NCBI GenBank assembly: GCA_002391065.1
Contig: DGRP01000003.1
Location: 1-9,811, forward strand
Source: Ruminococcus sp. UBA4385
Lineage (GTDB): Bacteria > Bacillota_A > Clostridia > Oscillospirales > Ruminococcaceae
DNA: 9,811 bases
Direction of reading: 5' to 3'
The notes under the pieces were generated by a model. The model saw nothing but the letters and a program-made list of their open reading frames with translations, searched no databases and had not been told where the DNA came from. The position numbers and the translations under genes are program-made. This document shows, in pieces, positions 1 through 6,530 of the stretch (position 1 is the first letter of the stretch; each line of letters starts with the position of its first letter).

Positions 1-143
1 TGTTCTACAGCATTTCTGAGGGCATATCACTTGGGATAATCTCATACGTTGCGATCAATCTTCTCTGCGGAAACGCTAAAAAGGTACACCCGCTTATGTA
101 TGTACTGGCTGTGCTTTTTGTAATGAAATATATTTTCCTGTAA
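1..143 (+). CDS. NCS2-family purine permease, C-terminal end (partial)
   Basis: The open frame enters the window at base 3 and stops at TAA 141-143, giving the last 46 residues of a larger protein. The peptide runs SISEGISLGIISYVAINLL, then GNAKKVHPLMYVLAVLF, and ends at KYIFL. This matches the end of the AzgA/PbuG-type adenine/guanine/hypoxanthine permeases, integral inner-membrane proton symporters with a last hydrophobic helix just before the C-terminus. The 'SISEGI..G.ISY' and 'HPLMYVLAVLF' stretches are the recognisable parts. The start and most of the gene lie outside the window. A purine-type phosphoribosyltransferase gene starts 21 nt after the stop with no terminator between, so the two are probably one salvage operon. 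The family call is fairly secure; the exact substrate cannot be read from this fragment. Confidence 0.8.
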   Translation, partial: FYSISEGISLGIISYVAINLLCGNAKKVHPLMYVLAVLFVMKYIFL

Positions 144-164
144 ATAAATTTAAGGAGTGTTTTT

Positions 165-698
165 ATGACCTATACATTAAATGTTGCAGGGCTTACAAGA
201 GAGCTTACACTCTGCCCTGTTGATGAAACGCTGGATATTGCAGCATTTATCATGTTTTCTGATGTTGAGCTGACAGTAGCCTGCACAACTGAGCTGCTCA
301 AAAAATGCGGTGAGTTCGATGTTATCCTTACTGCTGAGACAAAGGGCATTCCGCTTGCATACGAGGCTGCAAGGCAGTCAGGTAAGAATTATGTTGTGGC
401 AAGGAAATCTGTCAAGGTTTACATGACCGACCCTATCTCGGTAAAGGTAAATTCTATCACCACTGCTCATGAGCAGACACTTTACCTCTCGCAGGAGGAC
501 ATAGCTCTTCTTAAAGGAAAGAGAGTGCTTATTCTTGATGATGTTATCAGCACAGGAGAGTCGCTGGTGGCTATCGAAAGGCTTGCCGAAACAGCAGGTG
601 CGATTATCTCAGCAAAGGCAGCCGTCCTCGCTGAGGGCGCTGCGGCTGACAGAGATGATATAATCTTTCTGGAAAAGCTTCCTGTTTTCCCAAAATAA
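165..698 (+). CDS. Purine-type phosphoribosyltransferase (APRT/XPRT-like)
   Basis: This 177-residue protein is a type I phosphoribosyltransferase, which joins a purine base to PRPP to give the nucleoside monophosphate plus pyrophosphate in the cytosol. The PRPP-binding loop is clear at residues 121-132 (VLILDDVISTGE), with the two adjacent acidic residues and the TGE turn. An upstream element TAETKGIPLAYEAAR (57-70) and a YVVARKS segment (76-82) match the adenine/xanthine PRTase layout. Length is normal for APRT (about 170-190). The ATG at 165 has AAGGAG at 152-157. It follows a purine permease gene closely, which fits import plus trapping of a purine base. The N-terminal 45 residues look less typical of classical Apt, so adenine, xanthine or guanine specificity is left open. 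A strong hairpin terminator follows the stop. Confidence 0.85.
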   Translation: MTYTLNVAGLTRELTLCPVDETLDIAAFIMFSDVELTVACTTELLKKCGEFDVILTAETKGIPLAYEAARQSGKNYVVARKSVKVYMTDPISVKVNSITTAHEQTLYLSQEDIALLKGKRVLILDDVISTGESLVAIERLAETAGAIISAKAAVLAEGAAADRDDIIFLEKLPVFPK

Positions 699-712
699 TA
701 TGCTTGAAAAAG

Positions 713-750
713 AAAGCCTATGTGTACAAAATTTAGTACACATAGGCTTT
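713..750. terminator. Bidirectional intrinsic terminator between convergent genes
   Basis: A perfect 15-bp stem, 713-727 paired with 736-750, encloses an 8-nt loop. It is followed on the + strand by a T run (748-753) and preceded by an A-rich tract (about 707-715) that gives a U run on the - strand. It ends the purine salvage unit on + and probably the phosphatase/radical SAM unit on -. The + strand T run overlaps the stop codon (TTA at 752-754 on +) of the convergent gene, so the two units abut with no spare sequence. Confidence 0.9.
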
Positions 751-751
751 T

Positions 752-2182
752 TTATTCTTCATTTTCCGGCAGCTCAATTTGTGAGCCGTTCTCCCAGCCG
801 TTCATAGCCTTAACGCAGCGCTGATACCAGCCGCCGTAATAGAACAGGCACTTTGTCTTATCCTCACCGAAATAGTTTACTGTTTTGCCTGCTTCAATAA
901 CATCTACCGAGCTCACCATACCAAGCGCTCTGCAGCCGCCGCAGCAGTATTTGAAATAAGGGCATTCGGCGCACTTGGGGTTGTTTTGGGAAAGTTTATA
1001 AAGGTTCGTACAGACTGAATCAAGATATAGGCTGTCGGTCAGGAGCTCCTTTAAGCTGTGCTCATGAAGATTTTCAAGCCTGATACCCAGAAGCTCATAC
1101 GATCCCGACATTTGCAGGCATGGTATCACATCACCCGATGAGGTAACACCTATCATACCCCTGTTGCCCTTACATACAGGCGCTGTCGGGCGGTACTCAC
1201 CATCACGGCAAAGCACTGCGGAAAGGGTGTAGGTCTTACTTCGCGGGTATATCCGCATAAGCTGCCATACATCTACATTCATTGTCATGCCCGACTTTGC
1301 ATACCATGAACAGAACTTAGTCATTTCGCTCATATATTCATCAAACGAAAGCTGTGCTTCAGGGGCATTTTCAAGCCAGCGGCTTACTTCTGTTGTCTTG
1401 ATAAATCGGGTATTCACAACCCCCATATCGTTCATAAGCCTTGCGGTCTCTTTAAGAGTACCCAGGGTCTTTTTATTTACCTGAGACTGCACCATTACAG
1501 AAAAGCCGTTGTCAATGCATAGCTTTATTGCAGAAAGAGTTTTCTCCTCTGCGCCCTTATGAGCTCTCAGCCAGTCATGAGTGCCTGCACCGTCAAAGGA
1601 TATCTTCATAAGAGGATAGCAGCCTGTCTCCTTCAACATATCAAGGAGCTCCTGCGTGATGAAATACCCGTTTGTGTTCAGCTCAAACACGAACATATTG
1701 CGCTTATATATCTCACGGATTATATCCATAAAATGCGGGTGGAGCATAGGCTCTCCGCCGGTGAGAGTGAAAGCATTCACACCGCAGTCAGAAGCCTGAT
1801 CAAGCAATGTGCAGATATCCTCAAAGCTCCACTCGCTCATCAGCGGAGCATTATCAGCCGCATTGAAGCAATGCAGACAGTTATAGTTGCATCTGCCCGT
1901 TATCATCAGGTTCATTTTCGGGAAGTATCGGTGCTCATACTTTCTGTACACCGACCACTCCGATGGGTGCTCGCCCTTTGCACAGGTCTCTATAAGACCT
2001 TTTCTAATAAGCTCCCCGAGCAGTTCACTTTCGGGCAGGTCGTGCTCAGCATCACAAAGAAGCAGAAGCCCGAGCTCATCAGAGCTCAGGCCTTCTGCAT
2101 AAATTTTTCCCTTACGGTAATACGCCGCATTTACAAACCGCCAGCCCCTGAGGGCTATATCATCGGCTATTCTGCAATACAC
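752..2182 (-). CDS. Radical SAM / SPASM-domain protein
   Basis: With a GTG start at 2182 this is a 476-residue soluble enzyme. It has the radical SAM cluster motif CxxxCxxC at C98, C102 and C105 (CNYNCLHC), a GGEP motif at 142-145, and a C-terminal SPASM region with C337, C355, C404, C407, C413, C414, C417 and C445 to bind auxiliary iron-sulphur clusters. The first 65 residues resemble a PqqD/RRE-like winged fold used by peptide-modifying enzymes to hold a leader peptide; that is an inference. The family includes RiPP maturases and anaerobic sulfatase-maturing enzymes. The substrate is not known, and no precursor peptide gene is apparent nearby. I chose GTG 2182 because GAGGAG lies 7 nt upstream (2190-2195) and the protein then begins at YCRIADDIALRGW. 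A longer frame reaches GTG 2221 but would overlap the upstream gene. Only 4 nt separate it from the phosphatase stop, so it is translationally close-coupled to that gene. Confidence 0.88.
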   Translation of the reverse strand: MYCRIADDIALRGWRFVNAAYYRKGKIYAEGLSSDELGLLLLCDAEHDLPESELLGELIRKGLIETCAKGEHPSEWSVYRKYEHRYFPKMNLMITGRCNYNCLHCFNAADNAPLMSEWSFEDICTLLDQASDCGVNAFTLTGGEPMLHPHFMDIIREIYKRNMFVFELNTNGYFITQELLDMLKETGCYPLMKISFDGAGTHDWLRAHKGAEEKTLSAIKLCIDNGFSVMVQSQVNKKTLGTLKETARLMNDMGVVNTRFIKTTEVSRWLENAPEAQLSFDEYMSEMTKFCSWYAKSGMTMNVDVWQLMRIYPRSKTYTLSAVLCRDGEYRPTAPVCKGNRGMIGVTSSGDVIPCLQMSGSYELLGIRLENLHEHSLKELLTDSLYLDSVCTNLYKLSQNNPKCAECPYFKYCCGGCRALGMVSSVDVIEAGKTVNYFGEDKTKCLFYYGGWYQRCVKAMNGWENGSQIELPENEE

Positions 2183-2186
2183 AGTA

Positions 2187-4049
2187 TCACTCCTCAGAAT
2201 CGGAAGTCTCCTCATCAGCACCGCTGAAATTGATACACATCATTGTCAGGTCATCAAACTGAGGTGCTGCTCCCACAAACTGGTCTATCCTCTCCTTGAC
2301 CGAAGCAATCAGCTCATTCGGCTCAGCATTTGCCTCAATATTCAGAGCAGCAAGCATTCTGTCAGTTCCGAACAGCTCCTCATCAGCACTGGTTGCCTCA
2401 GGAGCGCCGTCAGTATAAACGAACAGAGAGCCGCCCTTTTCTATATCAAATTCGTACTGCTTATACTTTTTCCTCTTCATTACTCCGAGAACGAAGTCAT
2501 GCTTATCCTTGAACAGCTCAAACTCTCCGTTTGCCTTTCTTAACATAGGATACTCGTGACCCGCATTGCCTGCAACTATGTGTCCTGTGGAAATCTCAAG
2601 AATACCAAACCACACGGTCACAAACATATTTGCATTGTTGTTCTCACAGATACTCTTATTCGAGTGATCAAGAACCTCGGCAGGTGAAAGGCCCGACATT
2701 GCATAGTTGCGTATAAGCAATTTTGACATCATCATAAACAATGCCGCAGGAACTCCCTTGCCCGATACATCGGCAATAGTAAGTCCGAGATGGTCATCAT
2801 CTATATAGAAGAAGTCATAGAAGTCTCCGCCGACCTCCTTTGCAGGGTCCATTATAGCATAAAGCTTGAAGGCCTCATGCTCGGGGAACTTCTTCGGAAG
2901 CATATCGTCTTGTATTTTTGCGGCAAGATTAAGCTCTGCCGATACCTTTTCCTGCGCTCCGATAAGGTCACGGATCTCTCCCGTATATTTACTGATATCT
3001 CTTGTAAGCTCGGTAATATCGTCTGCAAGAGCTCCGAACTCATTCTTAGTTCTTATTTTTGAGAGGTTCTCAGCAACAGCCTCGCTGTCCTTGTCCTCCA
3101 TATACCTTCTGACATTCAGACTTACACGTCTGAGAGGTCTGATAGCCTTGAAATAGATATACAGAAGCAGTATTCCGCCTGAAATACCTATACCCGTGAT
3201 ACCAACAATGAACATGATTTTCAGGTTTGAGTCAAGCTCCCTGGAGAACTCGTCATAATCATAGGCGATACAGATAATACCCTTAACCTCATTATCTTCA
3301 ACAAGCGGAGTACAGCCTATGTAATATTCCTTCTTATCAGTCCTGTCACTTGAAAGCTCAAACTCATATTCTTTATACTTTCCCGATCTGAACTTTCTTA
3401 CAGCCTCGTGATCCTCGGGCTCATAGTACCACACCTGACCAAGCTCTCTGCCGAATGCAGTGGTTTCATCATCATCTTCTTCACTCTGAATACCCTCGAA
3501 GAACACAAAGCCGCAATCAGGGTCCATAACATCAATTACATAAAGCTCATCATAGTTGTACGATGACTTCTCATCATCTATCCTGAAAACTATCCACTGA
3601 TAAAGCTCCTTAGCAAGCGCCATCTGTTCTATATCAGAATAATTTCTTGCATCTTCAGAGCTTAATTCACTCAGACCGTTTTCATCACAGCTAAAATATA
3701 CTCTGTCAAGCGCTTTGCTCTCCTCTTCGGTAAACGGAACTCTTATCTCAGTGTAGTGCTCCTCAATAAAATCTAACAAAAAGCCGTAGCTTTTTATACT
3801 TGTAATTCTTGATTTTACATGTTTCAGATCACGCTGTATCATATCTGATTTGCCCGAAAGAAACAGGTCTGTGCTGCCGCCGTAGATAACCAAAGCTATT
3901 GAAAAAAGTGCCAGCATAAACACAATAACAGCAACAAAGCCCACCTGCAGAAGGAGCTTTCTGTTTTTCTTTTTTTTCGGGGGTTTCTTCTTTTTAGAAG
4001 CAGCCTCCGCATTATCCTGAAGCTCTATATCAATATTATCAATTTCCAT
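2187..4049 (-). CDS. Membrane sensor PP2C (SpoIIE/RsbU-type) serine phosphatase
   Basis: This 620-residue protein probably dephosphorylates a phosphoserine/threonine partner such as an anti-anti-sigma factor, in response to an outside signal. In order it has a Lys-rich cytosolic start (19-31), TM1 (about 32-57), an acidic extracellular region (about 58-276, possibly Cache-like), TM2 (about 277-300), a HAMP linker (about 301-355), a short coiled segment, and the phosphatase domain (about 375-608). Visible PP2C motifs are GGDFYD (407-412), ADVSGKGVPAA (426-436), GNAGH (494-498), YTDGAPEA (545-552) and FDDLTMM (598-604). The metal-binding Asp residues are all present. The start is ATG 4049 with AAAGGA upstream at about 4057-4062; a TTG at 4088 in the same frame lies almost at the predicted transcription start. 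It is first in an operon with the radical SAM gene. Neither its partner protein nor its ligand is in the window. Confidence 0.92.
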   Translation of the reverse strand: MEIDNIDIELQDNAEAASKKKKPPKKKKNRKLLLQVGFVAVIVFMLALFSIALVIYGGSTDLFLSGKSDMIQRDLKHVKSRITSIKSYGFLLDFIEEHYTEIRVPFTEEESKALDRVYFSCDENGLSELSSEDARNYSDIEQMALAKELYQWIVFRIDDEKSSYNYDELYVIDVMDPDCGFVFFEGIQSEEDDDETTAFGRELGQVWYYEPEDHEAVRKFRSGKYKEYEFELSSDRTDKKEYYIGCTPLVEDNEVKGIICIAYDYDEFSRELDSNLKIMFIVGITGIGISGGILLLYIYFKAIRPLRRVSLNVRRYMEDKDSEAVAENLSKIRTKNEFGALADDITELTRDISKYTGEIRDLIGAQEKVSAELNLAAKIQDDMLPKKFPEHEAFKLYAIMDPAKEVGGDFYDFFYIDDDHLGLTIADVSGKGVPAALFMMMSKLLIRNYAMSGLSPAEVLDHSNKSICENNNANMFVTVWFGILEISTGHIVAGNAGHEYPMLRKANGEFELFKDKHDFVLGVMKRKKYKQYEFDIEKGGSLFVYTDGAPEATSADEELFGTDRMLAALNIEANAEPNELIASVKERIDQFVGAAPQFDDLTMMCINFSGADEETSDSEE

Positions 4050-4089
4050 ATTACTTTCCTTTTCTAAAAAACGAATATACCTATTCAAC

Positions 4090-4118
4090 AGTATATCACT
4101 AATATCCTTTTAAGTCAA
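4090..4118 (-). promoter_or_regulatory. Sigma-A-type promoter for phosphatase/radical SAM operon
   Basis: On the - strand, TTGACT (4118-4113), a 17-nt spacer and TATACT (4095-4090) form a near-consensus vegetative promoter. The predicted transcription start is around 4083, leaving a leader of about 34 nt before ATG 4049. This supports ATG 4049 over the upstream TTG at 4088. Confidence 0.7.
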
Positions 4119-4164
4119 GCCGAATTTAGCTAAGTCAGGCAGCAGCTTGCAGTGCTGGCTTAAC

Positions 4165-4200
4165 ATAACAGCCCGAAGACTCTCACCTTCGGGCTGTTAT
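4165..4200 (-). terminator. Hairpin terminator after zinc/RHH gene
   Basis: A perfect 14-bp stem (4165-4178 with 4187-4200) and 8-nt loop lie 10 nt after the stop of the gene at 4211-4705. The U-rich tail on the - strand (TGTTATGTT) is short and interrupted, so termination may be partial. It sits just upstream of the phosphatase promoter and so separates the two units. Confidence 0.65.
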
Positions 4201-4210
4201 TCATAATATT

Positions 4211-4705
4211 CTATTCTTCGCTGTCATTACTGTCTTCCTGAAAAGCAGTTATAAGCTCTGTTATCCTATCTATCCTTTCCTGAGGAAGACTGTAAATGCT
4301 TTTCTCAAGCTCAAGACTAAGCCTTATAAGCGAGGTCAGCGACATATTCCTTGACGCCGCATATTTTTTCAGATCATCACGCATACCCTTCGGAACTTTT
4401 ATCTGGATAACGTCCTGATTATCCTTCCTGTACTGATTTGATGATGTCATTCTGTAATTGCGTTCCTTCAGCAGCTGACATATACTGCACAGCTTCTGTG
4501 ATGACATTTTTGCATCAAAGAGCCTTCCGCACTGCTCACAGGCTGTGAGCTTGTCTTTTATATCTGCTCTTGTACCCTTTCGGCTCTCATAATATTTATG
4601 CTTTGACTTTGCGATCCTTTTTGAACGGCACTCCTCACAGTATCCGTTTCGATTAATATCGGAATGATATTCCTTTCCGCAGTCCTTACATATCACATTA
4701 AACAT
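4211..4705 (-). CDS. Two-zinc-knuckle plus ribbon-helix-helix protein
   Basis: I do not recognise this 164-residue protein as a named family. Two Cys4 zinc-binding motifs are visible: C6-x2-C9...C23-x2-C26 and C56-x2-C59...C73-x2-C76, each with a CxxCG-type knuckle. A basic stretch follows each motif. Residues about 98-135 (beginning DVIQIKVPKGMRDDLKKYA) read as a ribbon-helix-helix: a short strand followed by two helices with an MSLTSLIRLS turn. The C-terminus is acidic (ends DSNDSEE). This suggests a DNA-binding regulator or a relaxosome-accessory-like protein. I chose ATG 4705 because GGGAG lies 7 nt upstream (4713-4717) and because the best promoter (4763-4791) would start transcription downstream of the longer in-frame ATG at 4762. 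It is on the same strand as, and 94 nt after, the VirD4-like gene, but has its own promoter and terminator. Confidence 0.75.
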   Translation of the reverse strand: MFNVICKDCGKEYHSDINRNGYCEECRSKRIAKSKHKYYESRKGTRADIKDKLTACEQCGRLFDAKMSSQKLCSICQLLKERNYRMTSSNQYRKDNQDVIQIKVPKGMRDDLKKYAASRNMSLTSLIRLSLELEKSIYSLPQERIDRITELITAFQEDSNDSEE

Positions 4706-4725
4706 AAGCTCACTCCCATGTACCT

Positions 4726-4753
4726 GACTGCCCCGTAAAAATGCGGAGCAGTC
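4726..4753 (-). promoter_or_regulatory. Stem-loop at 5' end of zinc/RHH mRNA (possible operator)
   Basis: Bases 4726-4735 pair with 4744-4753, a 10-bp stem with one G-U/mismatch position and an 8-nt A/T loop. On the mRNA it would begin 2-4 nt after the predicted start at about 4756 and end about 8 nt before the ribosome site. There is no U tract after it, so it is not a terminator. An inverted repeat just downstream of a -10 box fits either an operator for the gene's own RHH protein or an mRNA-stabilising 5' hairpin. Confidence 0.5.
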
Positions 4754-4762
4754 TGTACACAT

Positions 4763-4791
4763 ATAATACCACAGTTTAACCGAAAAATCAA
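4763..4791 (-). promoter_or_regulatory. Sigma-A-type promoter for zinc/RHH gene
   Basis: On the - strand, TTGATT (4791-4786), a 17-nt spacer and TATTAT (4768-4763) form a good vegetative promoter. It begins 9 nt beyond the stop codon of the VirD4-like gene. No hairpin terminator separates them, so read-through from the upstream operon is also possible. Confidence 0.6.
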
Positions 4792-4799
4792 GTCAATTA

Positions 4800-6530
4800 T
4801 TACTTCCTTCTATGCATATCATGCTTTCTTTTAAGGTCTTCAAAATTGTGAAGATTAAGAATAGTATTACCCTTCTGATTTATGCTGTTTTCAAAGCCCT
4901 CCCTGTTCACAAGACATATTTTATGCTCATCTGCATATTTCTCTTCTTCGTATGTAAAGCCCGAAAAGCTTACAAGAAGCACATAATCAATTTCCCTTTC
5001 ATTTTCATTGAACTTTGAAAGAATCGGTTCAATATTGAAATTATAATAGAAATCATCAAGCAGACTCTTGCGTCTTTCAAAAAGGCACAGGAATCGTTTA
5101 TCCCCGCTTTGGACCGACAAGCAGTAAGCAATATTAGTTTTTGAATCCATTTTACCGTCAACCTTAAACTCTCTGCCAAACTGTTCGTAAAACAAATAGT
5201 ATATGTTTTTTCGGAACAAATCTGCGCTGACAAGCAGGTCATAGCTCAGCTCATCATAATTCATTCTTTTTCTTTTTATATTAAAATGTCTGCTCTCAAG
5301 CTCATAGCTGAGAAGCGGGTCATATTCACCCGTATTTGTATGCTCGGGGTGTTCAGACAGATCAAATGCATCATCAATCCTTGAGCCCATTCCTCTGCGA
5401 AGCACCCACACCTTCCAGTATGGCATATTCATTATATCATGAACCGATCTGTCTGCACGCTGGGAAACAAGCCGTACAGTCTCATAATCATTACCGCCAA
5501 AATAGAGCTGAGTATCACAGCAGGCTATTATTATATCCGCAGCCGTATTGTACGCTTTTCTCAGCTGACCGACCGACTGAAGAATGATACCCAGAGAGAT
5601 GTTTCTGCTTCTTGCTGCGGCAATAATGCAATCAAAATCGGGTATGACTGTCTGTGTTCCGAAATCATCAATAAGTATGCTTACAGGCACAGGCAGCCTT
5701 GAATTTTCACACTTTGTGTCGGCATATTTTATAAGAACGTTCAGCAGCTGTGAAAAGAAGATGTCAGCGTGCTTATCCATTGAACGGTCATTGTCACTGA
5801 TTATTACAAATACCGCAGTTTTCTTCTTGCCTATATCCTCAAACTTCAGCTCGTTATCGGCATATAGTCTGAGTGCGGCATCGTTCATGAACGGCATCAT
5901 CATTTCACTGGCTATCGAAAGAATACCGCTGGTTGTTGATTCCGCACCCTTTACCACACTGTAAGCCTTGTAAAGCCTTACAGCCATGCTGTCAGGATTA
6001 TTTCTGACAATAACATCTATCAGCTTAGCATATTCGCTGATTTTTGTGTAGTTTTCAAGTGTAAACAAATCAGAAACACTGCTCATTTTTCTGGGATATC
6101 CTGTCTGTTCAAAGCATACAGCGGCTATCATACTCTGAATAAAATTGACCGCTGAATTATGCCAGAACGGGTCTGAATAATCACACGTTCTTCCTCCCAT
6201 AATAGTTGCCAGCGTCAGAACATCACGCTCTGTCCTGACATTGTAAATCGGGTCATAGGTGATTGACTTGTCAGTTTCAATCAGGTTAAACACCTTTACA
6301 TCGTAGCCCTTATCCTCAAGGAAAAGACCGTACTTCTTTACAAGGTTGCCCTTTGTATCGGATATAACCATGCTGTGCCCTGCCTCTGCAAGCTGGAGAA
6401 TGTTCGGCTTCAGGAAGCTGTGCGTTTTTCCGGAGCCAGGTGCTCCGATTACGCAGATGTTTTTGTTCAGGCACTCTTCATCTATTTCAAGCCTGTACTT
6501 CTTTGAAAGAATAATCGAATTATTACTCAT
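4800..6530 (-). CDS. VirD4/TraG-like ATPase without N-terminal membrane helices
   Basis: This 576-residue protein belongs to the type IV coupling-protein branch of the FtsK-HerA superfamily, whose members form ring motors that pump DNA or protein. Visible motifs are Walker A GAPGSGKT (29-36), VISDTKGNLVKKYG (55-68), a Walker B region SILIDDFG (284-291), IAAARSRNISLGIILQSVGQL (begins 303) with the sensor-like Gln at 318, and QLYFGGNDYETVRLVS (341-356). Three things are unusual. The Walker A lies only 29 residues from the start, so the usual two N-terminal TM helices are absent and the protein should be soluble. The normal Asp-Glu of Walker B is Asp-Asp (288-289). The C-terminal part (about 440-560) has DYVLLVSFSGFTYEEEKYA, reminiscent of the end of Mrr-type endonuclease domains. 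ATG 6530 overlaps the clpP-like stop by 4 nt and has GGAGGT (6537-6542), so translation is coupled. No relaxase or VirB4 is in the window. Confidence 0.85.
   Translation of the reverse strand: MSNNSIILSKKYRLEIDEECLNKNICVIGAPGSGKTHSFLKPNILQLAEAGHSMVISDTKGNLVKKYGLFLEDKGYDVKVFNLIETDKSITYDPIYNVRTERDVLTLATIMGGRTCDYSDPFWHNSAVNFIQSMIAAVCFEQTGYPRKMSSVSDLFTLENYTKISEYAKLIDVIVRNNPDSMAVRLYKAYSVVKGAESTTSGILSIASEMMMPFMNDAALRLYADNELKFEDIGKKKTAVFVIISDNDRSMDKHADIFFSQLLNVLIKYADTKCENSRLPVPVSILIDDFGTQTVIPDFDCIIAAARSRNISLGIILQSVGQLRKAYNTAADIIIACCDTQLYFGGNDYETVRLVSQRADRSVHDIMNMPYWKVWVLRRGMGSRIDDAFDLSEHPEHTNTGEYDPLLSYELESRHFNIKRKRMNYDELSYDLLVSADLFRKNIYYLFYEQFGREFKVDGKMDSKTNIAYCLSVQSGDKRFLCLFERRKSLLDDFYYNFNIEPILSKFNENEREIDYVLLVSFSGFTYEEEKYADEHKICLVNREGFENSINQKGNTILNLHNFEDLKRKHDMHRRK

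Noticed and set aside
2183..2221. Upstream GTG start of the radical SAM gene
   Set aside because: It would overlap the phosphatase by 35 nt without a good ribosome site; GTG 2182 has GAGGAG at ideal spacing and a family-like N-terminus.
1559..2227. Open + strand frame of 222 codons
   Set aside because: It is fully antisense to the radical SAM gene, has no ribosome site and gives a low-complexity protein with no recognisable domain.
4050..4088. TTG start for the phosphatase
   Set aside because: It falls next to the predicted transcription start and lacks a ribosome site, whereas ATG 4049 has AAAGGA.
4706..4762. ATG 4762 start of the zinc/RHH gene
   Set aside because: It lies inside the -10 region and translates the stem-loop; ATG 4705 has GGGAG upstream.
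5584..5964. Open + strand frames inside the VirD4-like gene
   Set aside because: They are antisense shadows of a well-supported coding frame.
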